The notes below the pieces were generated by a model. That model worked only from the letters and a program-made list of their open reading frames with translations. It had not been told where the DNA came from and did not search any database. From Chromatiaceae bacterium (GTDB taxonomy: Bacteria > Pseudomonadota > Gammaproteobacteria > Chromatiales > Chromatiaceae): a DNA stretch of 15,519 nt. The DNA lies in contig JAEHCY010000389.1 of assembly GCA_016880695.1 (NCBI GenBank), positions 1-15,519 of the forward strand, written 5' to 3'. Positions within the stretch are counted from its first letter, which is position 1, and each line of letters begins with the position of its first letter. Shown one piece after another: positions 1-8,337 of the stretch. A program made the translations under genes and the position numbers.

Positions 1-1202
1 ATGTTGGCCGAGGCCCCCACCAGCGTGGCGTTGCCGCCCAGGGTGGCACCGAACATCATGGCGATAAACACGGGCAGGGTAGCGGCCGGCCAGTCGGTGA
101 AGCCGGCGGCCAGCGCCAGTTCGGGGACGGCCTCGGCGGCCACCAGGTAGCCCTTGGTCATGATCATGGCCGCGGCCACCACCGGGATATTGGCTAGCAG
201 GCTCGACAGCATCCCGATCCCGGCGAGCAGGAGCAGGGCCACCAGGGTGAGCTGGGCACCGAACCAGGCATAGAGTTGCACCGACATCCCCTGAAGCAGT
301 CCGGTTTTGGTGAACCCCTGCACCAGGCAGAAGATGGCTCCGAGGAAGATCAGGGTCTTCCAGTCCACGTCGCGCAGTACGGCATCTACTGGCTCGACCC
401 GGGTAGCGTAGATCACCAATAGCGCCAGGGTAGCCCCAATGATGGCCACCGCTGGGGGGATGATCTGGGTCGGCAATGCCTCGCCGAACAGGAAGAGGCC
501 GACCATGACGGCCAAGACCACCAGGGCGAGGGCGACGAATCCCGGTTGCTGGATGGGTGGGGCCGGCGCCGCCGGGGGCAGGGTCAGGCGCGTAGCCCAG
601 ACCTCTGGCATCAGGCGCGGCAGCAGGGGCAGTATGACCAGCACCTCCAGCAGGCCCCCCAGGCTTACGCTGCGCAGGTACTCGCCGAAGGATAGCCCGA
701 TGGAACTCCCGACCAGGAAGGTGGCGGGATCGCCCACCAGGGTGAGCATGCCCGCGGAGTTGCTCACCACGGCGGCGAGGATCATGGGGCCGACGAAGTC
801 CACTTTGAGTGCCCGGGCGACCCGGATGATGACCGGCGCCACCAGGATCACGGTGGTGGCGTTGGGGAGGAAGGCGCACACCGGGGCCACCAGCGCCACC
901 AAGAGCAGCAGGTAACGCTTGCCACTGCCCCCTGTGGCGTGCAGGAAGCGTTCCCCCACCCACTCGAAGACCCCGGTCCGGGCCAGCACGCGCGCCACCA
1001 CCATGCCGCCAAACAGCAGCGAGAGCGGGCCGCCGGCGGTGACGGCCGCTGCCACCAGGTCATCGGTATTCAGCAGGCCGAGTGCCAGGAGCAGGCATAC
1101 CCCCGCCAGGGCGGCAACCGCCATGTCGATGAGGTCCAGGGCGATCACCAGGATCACCCCGGCGAAGACCCCGACGGTCAGGTAGATTTGCAGCTCGGTC
1201 AT
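1..1202 (-). CDS. ArsB/NhaD/SLC13-type ion-transporter-superfamily permease, C-terminus cut by window edge
   Basis: Inner-membrane secondary transporter of the ion transporter (IT) superfamily. The substrate cannot be told; anions, dicarboxylates, arsenite or Na+/H+ are all handled by relatives. About 400 residues are visible, nearly all hydrophobic, with roughly ten membrane segments. Two family hallmarks are present: a re-entrant-loop motif GDPATFLVGSSIGLSF in the first half and its partner LGGNATLVGASAN at the very edge, as in ArsB/P-protein/NhaD proteins. The rest of the last repeat (perhaps 50-80 residues) lies outside the window. The start is ATG at 1202-1200 (MTELQIYL), with GGAG about 10 nt upstream. 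It follows the stop of the binding-protein gene by only 15 nt, so the two are probably one transcript. Family placement is firm; substrate and mechanism are open. Confidence 0.85.
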   Translation of the reverse strand, partial: MTELQIYLTVGVFAGVILVIALDLIDMAVAALAGVCLLLALGLLNTDDLVAAAVTAGGPLSLLFGGMVVARVLARTGVFEWVGERFLHATGGSGKRYLLLLVALVAPVCAFLPNATTVILVAPVIIRVARALKVDFVGPMILAAVVSNSAGMLTLVGDPATFLVGSSIGLSFGEYLRSVSLGGLLEVLVILPLLPRLMPEVWATRLTLPPAAPAPPIQQPGFVALALVVLAVMVGLFLFGEALPTQIIPPAVAIIGATLALLVIYATRVEPVDAVLRDVDWKTLIFLGAIFCLVQGFTKTGLLQGMSVQLYAWFGAQLTLVALLLLAGIGMLSSLLANIPVVAAAMIMTKGYLVAAEAVPELALAAGFTDWPAATLPVFIAMMFGATLGGNATLVGASAN

Positions 1203-1217
1203 GGCCGCGGCACTCCG

Positions 1218-2285
1218 TCAGTCGATGGGCGGGGCATACAGCAGTCCCCCCTGGGTCCAGAGACGGTTCAGCCCGCGCTCGATCCGTAAGGGGCTCCCGG
1301 CCCCGAGGTTACGCTCGTAGACCTCGCCGTAGTTGCCCACGGCCTGGATGGCGCGCACCGCCCATCCGGGCTTGAGCCCCAGGGATTGGCCGAGCAGCGC
1401 CCATCCGGGCTTGAGCCCCAGGGCTTGGTCCATCTGCCCCTTGAGTGCGTTGGTGAGCCAGCCGATCTGGGTGGTTCCGCTGTTCGCCTGGACCTCGACG
1501 TTGGCGCGGGTCACGCCGTCCTCTTCGGCCAGGATCAGGGTGAACAGGACCCAGCGCACCACACTGGTCCATTCCGGGTCGCTGTTCAGGACCGCAGGCG
1601 CCAGGGGCTCCTTGGAGATGCGCTCGGGCAGGATGACGAAGCCCGCTTCGCCGCCGGGGGCGGAAAGGCGGGCGGCGACGAGCTGAGAGGCGTCGGAGCT
1701 GTAGGCACCACAGCGCCCGGCGAAGAAGGCGGCCGCCAGCTCGGCGGCGGTGTCCAAGACCAGGGGCTTGAAGCTGAGTCCGGAGCGCTCGGCGTAGCGC
1801 TCCAGGTTGCGCCGGTGGTGGGTCCCGCGCTTGACGCAGACCGTCGCCCCATCCAGCTCTGCCGCGGATTGGGTCCCGCCGGCTGGGACCATGAATCCCT
1901 GGCCGTCGTAGAAGAGGATCGCCGGAAACTGGACCTTGACCAGCGCCTCGCGGGTCAGGGTCCAGGTGGTGTTACGCGACAGAATGTCGATCCGCCGCCC
2001 CTGGAGTGCCGGTAACCGTTCGCTGGCCCGCAGCGGCAGGAATTCTATCCGCTCGGCGTCCCCAACCACGGCGGCCGCGACGGCGCGGCAGAAATCCACG
2101 TCGAGGCCCTGCCATCGCCCGGTCGGGTCGCGATCCGAGAAGCCGGAGATACCCTCGCTCACCCCGCAGCGCAGCGTCCCGCGAGACTTCACCGCGTCGA
2201 GGAGCTCCCCCGCGCCGGCGGCGGGCAGTAAGGCCGGCGCAACGGCCAGGAGTGCGATCAGTGCGGTGAGTCTAGCCGTTCGCAT
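1218..2285 (-). CDS. AapJ/BztA-like periplasmic amino-acid-binding protein
   Basis: Predicted 355-residue periplasmic solute-binding protein of ABC amino-acid type, closest in pattern to general L-amino-acid binders AapJ/BztA. Residues 1-25 (MRTARLTALIALLAVAPALL then AAGA) form a Sec signal peptide. The mature part opens with the typical LLDAVKSRGTLRCGVSEG, followed by GLDVDFCRAVAAAV, and ends in GNYGEVYERN...GLNRLWTQGGLLYAPPID, all characteristic of the family. I chose ATG at 2285 because GAGGAG (2296-2291) sits 5 nt before it; an in-frame ATG at 2303 lacks such a site. Oddities: a 13-residue tandem duplication near residues 287-312, and no ABC permease or ATPase gene beside it. The next gene downstream is an IT-superfamily permease. 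Amino-acid binding is inferred from family only. Confidence 0.88.
   Translation of the reverse strand: MRTARLTALIALLAVAPALLPAAGAGELLDAVKSRGTLRCGVSEGISGFSDRDPTGRWQGLDVDFCRAVAAAVVGDAERIEFLPLRASERLPALQGRRIDILSRNTTWTLTREALVKVQFPAILFYDGQGFMVPAGGTQSAAELDGATVCVKRGTHHRRNLERYAERSGLSFKPLVLDTAAELAAAFFAGRCGAYSSDASQLVAARLSAPGGEAGFVILPERISKEPLAPAVLNSDPEWTSVVRWVLFTLILAEEDGVTRANVEVQANSGTTQIGWLTNALKGQMDQALGLKPGWALLGQSLGLKPGWAVRAIQAVGNYGEVYERNLGAGSPLRIERGLNRLWTQGGLLYAPPID
1350..1427 (-). repeat. 39-bp tandem in-frame duplication inside the binding-protein gene
   Basis: Two adjacent 39-base units, 1350-1388 and 1389-1427, match at 35 of 39 positions, including a perfect 26-base block (1359-1384 against 1398-1423). 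They encode QALGLKPGWALLG followed by QSLGLKPGWAVRA. In AapJ-type proteins this stretch (LGL..xxW before the GNYGE motif) normally occurs once, so one unit is an insertion of 13 residues without loss of frame. Confidence 0.9.
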
Positions 2286-2416
2286 CGAGGCTCCTCGGGT
2301 CATGCCTGGCGAATCTCCTCTCGGCCGGCGCGTCGGGGGCGGGGTCGGACACCCTGAACGTGATCGGGAATGGGCCGCGCCGGATGGCCGTGCCCGCGTC
2401 CGCCGGGACTTGCGGG

Positions 2417-2695
2417 TCAGGGCTTTTGTTCGTTTTCCAGCGCCTTGGTGGTGATTTCGTGATACAGGCTCACGCCACGCGCATACAGATCCTGAAGGTC
2501 GGGGCGCTTGTCCACGTAGTGCCTGACGGCTTCGGCGTCGGCCATCATCTGCTCGAGGTGCTCGATATCGTGATCATCGAGGCGCTCGCCGCGATCGACC
2601 CTCGCCTTGATGTCGAGCGCGCGGGGGAGTCTGAACTTTTCGAAGCGCTCGAGCAGCGCAACGACTATCCCTTCCTCTTTCGAAACCTCGGTCAT
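2417..2695 (-). CDS. Small conserved-looking acidic helical protein, function unknown
   Basis: A 92-residue cytoplasmic protein with no signal peptide or membrane segment. It is rich in charged residues and looks all-helical: an N-terminal helix ([20 protein letters not shown]) and a second one around [22 protein letters not shown], then [20 protein letters not shown]. The start is well supported: GGAGGA lies 5 nt before ATG at 2695-2693. Codon use is typical of the surrounding genes, so it is very likely real. I recognise only that similar short proteins are annotated as hypothetical in proteobacteria; no function can be given. It is read in the same direction as the binding protein, with 131 bases between this stop and the ATG at 2285, so co-transcription is possible but not shown. 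Confidence 0.75.
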   Translation of the reverse strand: MTEVSKEEGIVVALLERFEKFRLPRALDIKARVDRGERLDDHDIEHLEQMMADAEAVRHYVDKRPDLQDLYARGVSLYHEITTKALENEQKP

Positions 2696-3108
2696 AGCTT
2701 CCTCCGGAACATGGCAATGAGGGTGGATCGCGTACCCAAGGGACCCTGATTCTCTCCGAGCCGTCTAGGCCGCCGCAAGCCTAGCACCGATACTATACGC
2801 ACCACTCGAAGGATCAGAAAGAACCTGGAAGGCGGATCGCGAGCTCGGATGCTAATTGGTAACCGTCGGCCCAAGAGGCGCGGTGGGGCGGATTTGTGGG
2901 ATGGAAGCGGCGCGGTTCAGACCTCTGCCGTCTGTTTCAAGGTCGAGCGCGCCGTATCCCCCCACTAAAACCCCTGGGGATGCGCTTTGCTCCTCAGCCG
3001 AGATCAGAAGTCTGTCTTGCTTCTGCGGACCATGGGCGCGATCCCGTTCGATTTTGGGTGGATAATCGCGTGAGCATTCCCTGCCGCTACCGGGCCAATC
3101 CACGAGCC
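2696..3108. other. 413-base divergent intergenic region
   Basis: This gap separates the leftward small gene from the rightward membrane-protein gene. Open frames cross it on both strands but have no recognisable product or Shine-Dalgarno site. The rightward frame that continues into the membrane protein has residues upstream of 3109 that are hydrophilic and do not resemble the rest. A GATAAT hexamer at 3061-3066 could be a -10 for the rightward operon, but no convincing -35 accompanies it. I see no RNA gene or repeat here. Confidence 0.5.
2792..2820 (-). promoter_or_regulatory. Weak sigma70-like promoter candidate for the 92-residue protein gene
   Basis: Reading leftward, TATAGT (2797-2792) is a good -10 hexamer. 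A 17-base spacer back lies TTTCTG (2820-2815), a poor -35. It sits about 97 bases before the ATG at 2695 in an otherwise AT-poor region. The call rests mainly on the -10 element. Confidence 0.25.
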
Positions 3109-3804
3109 ATGAAACCGGAGACGACAGCGATCGGCGCGCGATTGCGGGCACCTCGGGCCGCCGCCGTCGCGGGTATCCTTTTCTCGATCCTGCTGACCCT
3201 GAGCTTCCTGCTGCTGCGACGCTCCGTCCCGGCCGATCCGCTCGATGCCGGGGCCTGGTTGCAAACCCGTTCGGACATCGTGGCCCTGGCGCTCAATCTG
3301 GTGCCCTTCGCCGGCATCGCGTTCCTGTGGTTCATCGGCGTGCTGCGGGATCGACTGGGGGAACGGGAAGACCGGTTCTTCGCCACAGTGTTTCTCGGCA
3401 GCGGGCTCCTGTTTCTGGCCATGCTGTTCCTCTCGGCGGCGGTGGCGGGCGGCCTGATCATGGCCTATGTGGCCGAAGCGGATCGGATGCTCGGCTCCGC
3501 CACCTTCGGGCTCGCCCGTGCCATCATCTATGAGATCATGAACGTCTATGCCATCAAGATGGCGGGGGTGTTCATGGTCGCAACCTCCACGCTGGCGATC
3601 CGCACTGGCTTCATTGCCCGCTGGATCGCCTTCCTCGGCTATGCCCTGGCGGGGCTACTGTTGTTCAGCAGCCGCTACATCGAGGGCATTCTGTTGGCCT
3701 TTCCGCTTTGGGTACTCTTGATCAGCCTCTACATTCTGCTCGACAAACGATTGCAGCCCTCCGCCGCGGGGGCTTTAACCCAGGAGAAAGAAGATGGTGA
3801 GTAA
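3109..3804 (+). CDS. Six-helix integral membrane protein of unknown function, coupled to ppk2
   Basis: From ATG at 3109 this is a 231-residue inner-membrane protein. Hydrophobic segments lie near residues 17-36, 57-78, 91-120, 146-163, 169-187 and 192-211, with charged linkers such as RDRLGEREDRFF (80-91) between helices 2 and 3, and a polar tail ending KEDGE. I do not recognise the family. The start is uncertain: neither ATG 3109 nor an in-frame GTG at 3070 has a strong ribosome site, though GGGTGG before 3070 gives that one some support, adding 13 residues. Its last 11 bases overlap the start of the polyphosphate kinase gene, which implies translational coupling and perhaps a shared role in phosphate or polyphosphate handling. 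That link is inference from position only. Confidence 0.75.
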   Translation: MKPETTAIGARLRAPRAAAVAGILFSILLTLSFLLLRRSVPADPLDAGAWLQTRSDIVALALNLVPFAGIAFLWFIGVLRDRLGEREDRFFATVFLGSGLLFLAMLFLSAAVAGGLIMAYVAEADRMLGSATFGLARAIIYEIMNVYAIKMAGVFMVATSTLAIRTGFIARWIAFLGYALAGLLLFSSRYIEGILLAFPLWVLLISLYILLDKRLQPSAAGALTQEKEDGE

Positions 3805-4618
3805 GAAAAAGCGCGCTAAAGACGACACCGCTACCCCGGCGCCCGAGAAGTTGAAGACGAAGGCTTACGAGGAACAGCTGGCGAAGCTGCATGTGGAGCT
3901 GGTCAAGCTTCAGGAGTGGGTCCTGCATCAAGGGCTCAAGGTCTGTGTCGTGTTCGAAGGCCGGGATGGCGCGGGCAAGGGCGGTACCATCAAGGCGATC
4001 ACCGAGCGGGTGAGCCCGCGGGTGTTTCGGGTAGTGGCCCTCCCGGCCCCCACCGAGCGCGAGAAATCCCAGATGTACGCCCAGCGCTACATTCCGCATT
4101 TTCCGGCGGCCGGCGAGGTGGTCATCTTCGATCGCAGTTGGTACAACCGCGCGGGCGTCGAGCGGGTGATGGGGTTCTGCACTGAGGACCAGGTCAAGCG
4201 TTTCCTCAAGATGGCTCCACTGGTCGAGAAGGCGATGGTGGATTCGGGCATCATCCTGCTCAAGTACTGGCTGGAGGTCAGCCCGGAGGAGCAAACCCGC
4301 CGGCTCGAGGCGCGCATCGAGGATGGGCGTAAGATCTGGAAGCTCTCGCCGATGGATCTCAAGTCCTACAGCCGCTGGTACGATTACTCGCGGGCGCGCG
4401 ATGACATGTTCGCGGCCACCGACACCGATTTTGCGCCCTGGTTTGTCGCCCGGTCGGACGACAAGAAACGCTTGCGCCTTAACATCATCACCCACCTTCT
4501 CGCCCACATTGCGTACCAGGAGCTTCCCCGCGAGAAGGTGGAGCTACCGAAGCGACAGAAGGCGGGGAGCTATCGTGAGCCCGATTATCCCTACCGGTTC
4601 GTCGAGGAGCGGTACTGA
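3794..4618 (+). CDS. ppk2: Polyphosphate kinase 2 (one-domain PPK2)
   Basis: Cytoplasmic enzyme of the PPK2 family, which moves phosphate between inorganic polyphosphate and nucleoside diphosphates, usually favouring ADP or GDP phosphorylation. The 274 residues fit a single-domain PPK2. Walker A is GRDGAGKGG at 56-64, the AxPxPTxRExxQ-like stretch is ALPAPTEREKSQ at 82-93, and Walker B with its tail is VVIFDRSWYNR at 109-119, followed by GVERVMGFC. The lid region RRLEARIEDGRKIWKLSPMD and the RWYDYSRARDDMF segment are also typical. The N-terminal 25 residues are lysine-rich and variable. AGGAG lies 8 nt before ATG 3794. The gene overlaps the preceding membrane-protein gene by 11 bases. Nucleotide preference cannot be read from the sequence. 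Confidence 0.95.
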   Translation: MVSKKKRAKDDTATPAPEKLKTKAYEEQLAKLHVELVKLQEWVLHQGLKVCVVFEGRDGAGKGGTIKAITERVSPRVFRVVALPAPTEREKSQMYAQRYIPHFPAAGEVVIFDRSWYNRAGVERVMGFCTEDQVKRFLKMAPLVEKAMVDSGIILLKYWLEVSPEEQTRRLEARIEDGRKIWKLSPMDLKSYSRWYDYSRARDDMFAATDTDFAPWFVARSDDKKRLRLNIITHLLAHIAYQELPREKVELPKRQKAGSYREPDYPYRFVEERY

Positions 4619-4781
4619 GGCCGGCACCCCGGCGGGGCAATGCGGTGGGGCGAGGGGTTGGTGGGCATCCGGCCGGCGTGGGAGAATGCGAGCACAGAGC
4701 AGACCCTGCCTCTGCCCCCATCGGTCCCGCCGGTTATCGCTTGTGTGGCGGGGGGTCTTTCATCCAGGAGATATCGGCAAC

Positions 4782-5585
4782 ATGATCCACATCTATTTCT
4801 TGCCCGCCCATGGGGTCCGGGGTCTTGCCCTGGCGGCCGCGGTGCTTGCCGCTGGCTGCGCATCCACCGATTCCGGCGATTCCTCGATCCTCGGGGCTGG
4901 AACCGGAGTGACCGCCAGCGACCCCACCCGCTTCACCCAGAGTGGCTTTCTGTCGAACTACGGGCGCCTCGGCCCCGTATCCTGGGCCGAAGGTATCCAG
5001 TGCTGGCGTGATCCCCAGCTCGATGCAAAAAAGTACGACAAGGTGCTGATTTCGCGCATGACCCTGCAGCTCAAGCCCGGACAGGAGGAGGGCATCGATC
5101 CCGCCGACCTCAAGACCTTGACGGACTATTTCTATCAGTCCCTGGTCAAGGCGCTCAAGCCGCAGATGCAGGTGGTGGACAAGGCGGGTCCCGGTGTGCT
5201 CGTGATACGCATCGCGCTAACTAACCTGGTGCCGACCAAGGTCGCCAATAGTGTGACCGGGACGGTGGTGCCCTATGCCTTCGTCCTTGAGGCGGGCTCG
5301 GGCGCGGCCACGGGAAGGCCCGCCGGTTCCACCCCCTATCTGGGCGAGACCGGTATGGAGATGCAGTTTCGCGATGGCGCCTCGAATCAGGTCTTGGCCG
5401 AGTGCCGCGATACCGAGATCGGGCGCAAGTACGCCGCGGACCTCGATGCCGGCGCGGCGCAGACCTGGGCCAGCGGCTACCTCAATTCGTTCCAGAGCTG
5501 GTCATACGCCCAGAACGCGTTCGACAAGTGGTCTGCCCTCACTGCCCAGCGGCTCGCCGCGCTGCGTGGGGTCTCACCGCAGTGA
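4782..5585 (+). CDS. DUF3313-type lipoprotein
   Basis: A 267-residue predicted lipoprotein. The N-terminus (MIHIYFLPAHGVRGLALAAA) leads to a lipobox LAAGC with lipidated Cys26. The body resembles DUF3313 proteins: FLSNYGRLGP, then KYDKVLISRMTLQL, a helical segment around LTDYFYQSLVKAL, the LVIRIALTNLVPTK strand and PYAFVLEAGSG. AGGAG at 4766-4770, 11 nt before ATG 4782, supports the start; an open frame extends far upstream but overlaps ppk2 and is not protein-like. Residue 27 after the lipidated Cys is Ala, not Asp, so outer-membrane sorting is expected. Family function is unknown. It is followed, 105 bases on, by an outer-membrane protein gene in the same direction. Confidence 0.85.
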   Translation: MIHIYFLPAHGVRGLALAAAVLAAGCASTDSGDSSILGAGTGVTASDPTRFTQSGFLSNYGRLGPVSWAEGIQCWRDPQLDAKKYDKVLISRMTLQLKPGQEEGIDPADLKTLTDYFYQSLVKALKPQMQVVDKAGPGVLVIRIALTNLVPTKVANSVTGTVVPYAFVLEAGSGAATGRPAGSTPYLGETGMEMQFRDGASNQVLAECRDTEIGRKYAADLDAGAAQTWASGYLNSFQSWSYAQNAFDKWSALTAQRLAALRGVSPQ

Positions 5586-5690
5586 CCGGCCCCGAGACCG
5601 GTTCCTGATCGGCGATCGTTCCCGGTGCCGTCCGTGCCAGCCCGGGTGCCCAGCCGGAAGCAATGACGGCCCGCGACCGCGGCGCTCCCC

Positions 5691-6590
5691 ATGCGACACT
5701 GGCTAGCAATCGGATATCTGATGGTCGCAGTCGCCGTGCAGGCGCAGGACATCGAGCCTCGCGCCTACTCCAACGCGCCGGTGGGCGTGAACTTCCTGAT
5801 CGCGGGCTATGCCCATACGCAGGGCGGTGTAGCGTTCGATTCCGCGCTGCCCCTGACGAACCCCGAGCTCGGTACCTCGAGCGCGGTGCTCGCCTATGCC
5901 CGGACGCTCGACCTCTGGGGCCTGTCGGGCAAGCTCGACGCCATCGTCCCCTATACCTGGATGTCGGGATCGGCGCAGTATCGGGGTGAACCGGTGGATC
6001 GGGTGGTCAACGGATTTGCCGATCCCAGGCTGCGGCTCTCGGTGAACCTCTACGGGGCGCCTGCCCTCAGCCTGCAGGAGTTCAGGGGTTACCAACAGGA
6101 CCTGATCGTCGGTGGGAGTCTGCAGGTGTCCGCGCCCTGGGGCCAGTACGATGATACCCGCCTGATCAACCTCGGCACCAACCGCTGGTTCTTCAAGCCG
6201 GAGTTGGGCGTTTCCAAGGCCCTGGGCCCCTGGACGCTGGAAGTCGCCCTGGGGGCGACCCTGTTCACCGACAATGACGACTTCTTCGGCGGCAACAAAC
6301 GCTCCCAGGACCCGCTCTACTCCGCCCAGGGCCATGTGATCTATAGCTTCCACTCGGGTATCTGGGGGTCCCTCGACGCTACCTACTTCACCGGCGGCCG
6401 CACCGAGCTCAATGGCACCTGGAACGACGATTTGCAGGAAAACTGGCGCCTGGGGGGCACGCTGGCGTTTCCCCTGGACGCCCACAACTCGATCAAGCTG
6501 TATGCCAGCAGTGGGGTCTCGGCCCGCACCGGAAACAACTACGATCTGCTCGGTATCGCCTGGCAGTACCGCTGGGGCGGCGGGCTCTGA
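5691..6590 (+). CDS. Outer-membrane beta-barrel protein, phenol 'MetA-pathway' transporter-like family
   Basis: A 299-residue exported protein. Residues 1-18 are a short signal peptide ending AVQAQ. The mature chain is built of alternating short amphipathic strands separated by turns rich in Gly, Asn and Asp: FLIAGYAHTQGGVAFDSALP, LDLWGLSGKLDAIVPYTW, RLRLSVNLYGAPALS, LIVGGSLQVSAPWGQYD, NRWFFKPELGVSKALG, HVIYSFHSGIWGSLDATYF and NNYDLLGIAWQYRWGG. This pattern, especially SAPxGQYD and NRW.FKPELG, is that of the 'putative MetA-pathway of phenol degradation' outer-membrane family (Pfam PF13557), whose real role is poorly known. The ribosome site is weak. It lies downstream of the DUF3313 lipoprotein and upstream of a flavin oxidoreductase; nothing here shows a phenol pathway. 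Confidence 0.85.
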   Translation: MRHWLAIGYLMVAVAVQAQDIEPRAYSNAPVGVNFLIAGYAHTQGGVAFDSALPLTNPELGTSSAVLAYARTLDLWGLSGKLDAIVPYTWMSGSAQYRGEPVDRVVNGFADPRLRLSVNLYGAPALSLQEFRGYQQDLIVGGSLQVSAPWGQYDDTRLINLGTNRWFFKPELGVSKALGPWTLEVALGATLFTDNDDFFGGNKRSQDPLYSAQGHVIYSFHSGIWGSLDATYFTGGRTELNGTWNDDLQENWRLGGTLAFPLDAHNSIKLYASSGVSARTGNNYDLLGIAWQYRWGGGL

Positions 6591-6815
6591 TGTGGGCCGC
6601 TGGAAGGCGGGGTCGCGCATCTGGGCGCGACAGCGTTGCCTGTTACCTCGGCTTCTCTGCGATTGGCGTCGCGAGACCTAGAATCCAGGGTCCGTACAAC
6701 CGCCTCGTCTTGCTCGACCCCGCCGCTCCGATAATCCTTGGGGACGCTTGCGTCTCGCCAAACCTCGCCAGGCTTAGTCGACGGCAAAATCCATTTTCAG
6801 CGAAACGGAAGCTAA

Positions 6816-7904
<1,089 letters not shown>

Positions 7905-8138
7905 GCGTCCGCGAGGGGAGCCCTTGCCTGGGCCTGGCCGGAATGCTCAGGTGTTGGTGGTACCGAGAGGGTTGAGTTACTGTTGTGAGGGTGCTGTGCG
8001 CGCGCTCGCGCGCGGGCCTAGCCGCTGCAAACCGGTGGTCCTCGATTCGGACATTTCGGGTTTCCGGCCCCTCGATAGGGCAACTGGGCGGCCTGCTCGG
8101 CGCGAACGGCCCCTGACTGGACGGCGGAGAATCCGTTT

Positions 8139-8225
8139 GTCCCGAGTGGTGTTGCGTAGCAAGGCGTATCGAGGGATCGTCCCGAGCAGGTGCAAAGCGT
8201 CGTATTGAGGGATCACACTGAGTGG
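8139..8225. repeat. Degenerate intergenic interspersed-repeat units
   Basis: Two consecutive units share a framework: GTCCCGAG, a variable middle, then CGTAT(C/T)GAGGGATC. Unit 1 is 8139-8178 (40 bases) and unit 2 is 8179-8214 (36 bases). A third partial start, ACTGAGTGG, follows at 8217-8225, echoing the CCGAGTGG that opens unit 1. The layout (a GTCCNGAG edge and a CGTATCGAGGG edge with a variable core) resembles short dispersed elements common between genes in many proteobacterial genomes. Family membership is from memory and not proven here. Confidence 0.55.
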
Positions 8226-8255
8226 TACCCAGTGCGCGTCGGCGTTTCGGTTTCG

Positions 8256-8271
8256 TCGGACTGCAGTCCGA
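8256..8271. repeat. 16-base perfect palindrome
   Basis: TCGGACTGCAGTCCGA reads the same on both strands with no spacer. It lies 176 bases before pilT. It could be a dimeric regulator site or the boundary of the adjacent repeat element; the sequence alone does not decide. Confidence 0.5.
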
Positions 8272-8303
8272 GGGGTTCACTCCGGCCGGCGCAAAACAGA
8301 AAA

Positions 8304-8337
8304 TTGACGCTCCTGCGGTATAACCTTGTGTAGGTTA
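8304..8337 (+). promoter_or_regulatory. Candidate promoter/operator region of pilT-pilU
   Basis: This is the most AT-rich stretch of the spacer. TATAAC at 8319-8324 is a good -10-like hexamer but has no matching -35 at the right distance; TTGACG at 8304-8309 is a good -35 but only 9 bases away. An inverted repeat TAACCT-N5-AGGTTA (8321-8337) overlaps the -10. Either a regulated promoter with a weak -35 or chance; the long 5' leader (about 115 bases) would be unusual. Confidence 0.3.

Noticed and set aside
2896..3108. Upstream extension of the membrane-protein frame to an ATG at 2896
   Set aside because: The added 71 residues are hydrophilic and irregular, have no ribosome site, and would push the first helix far from the N-terminus.
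4620..4633. Short hairpin GCCGG-CACC-CCGGC just after ppk2 as a terminator
   Set aside because: The stem is only 5 bp and no T-run follows, so it cannot be told from background in this composition.
5703..6620. Leftward open frame (305 codons) opposite the outer-membrane protein gene
   Set aside because: The rightward frame has a signal peptide and barrel pattern; the leftward product shows no domain.
6743..6754. Inverted repeat GACGC-TT-GCGTC before the OYE gene as an operator
   Set aside because: Only 5 bp per arm, no accompanying promoter hexamers; not distinguishable from chance here.
7998..8013. GC-alternating hairpin after the OYE gene as a terminator
   Set aside because: It lies over 90 bases after the stop and has no T-run; alternating CG tracts form such symmetry readily.
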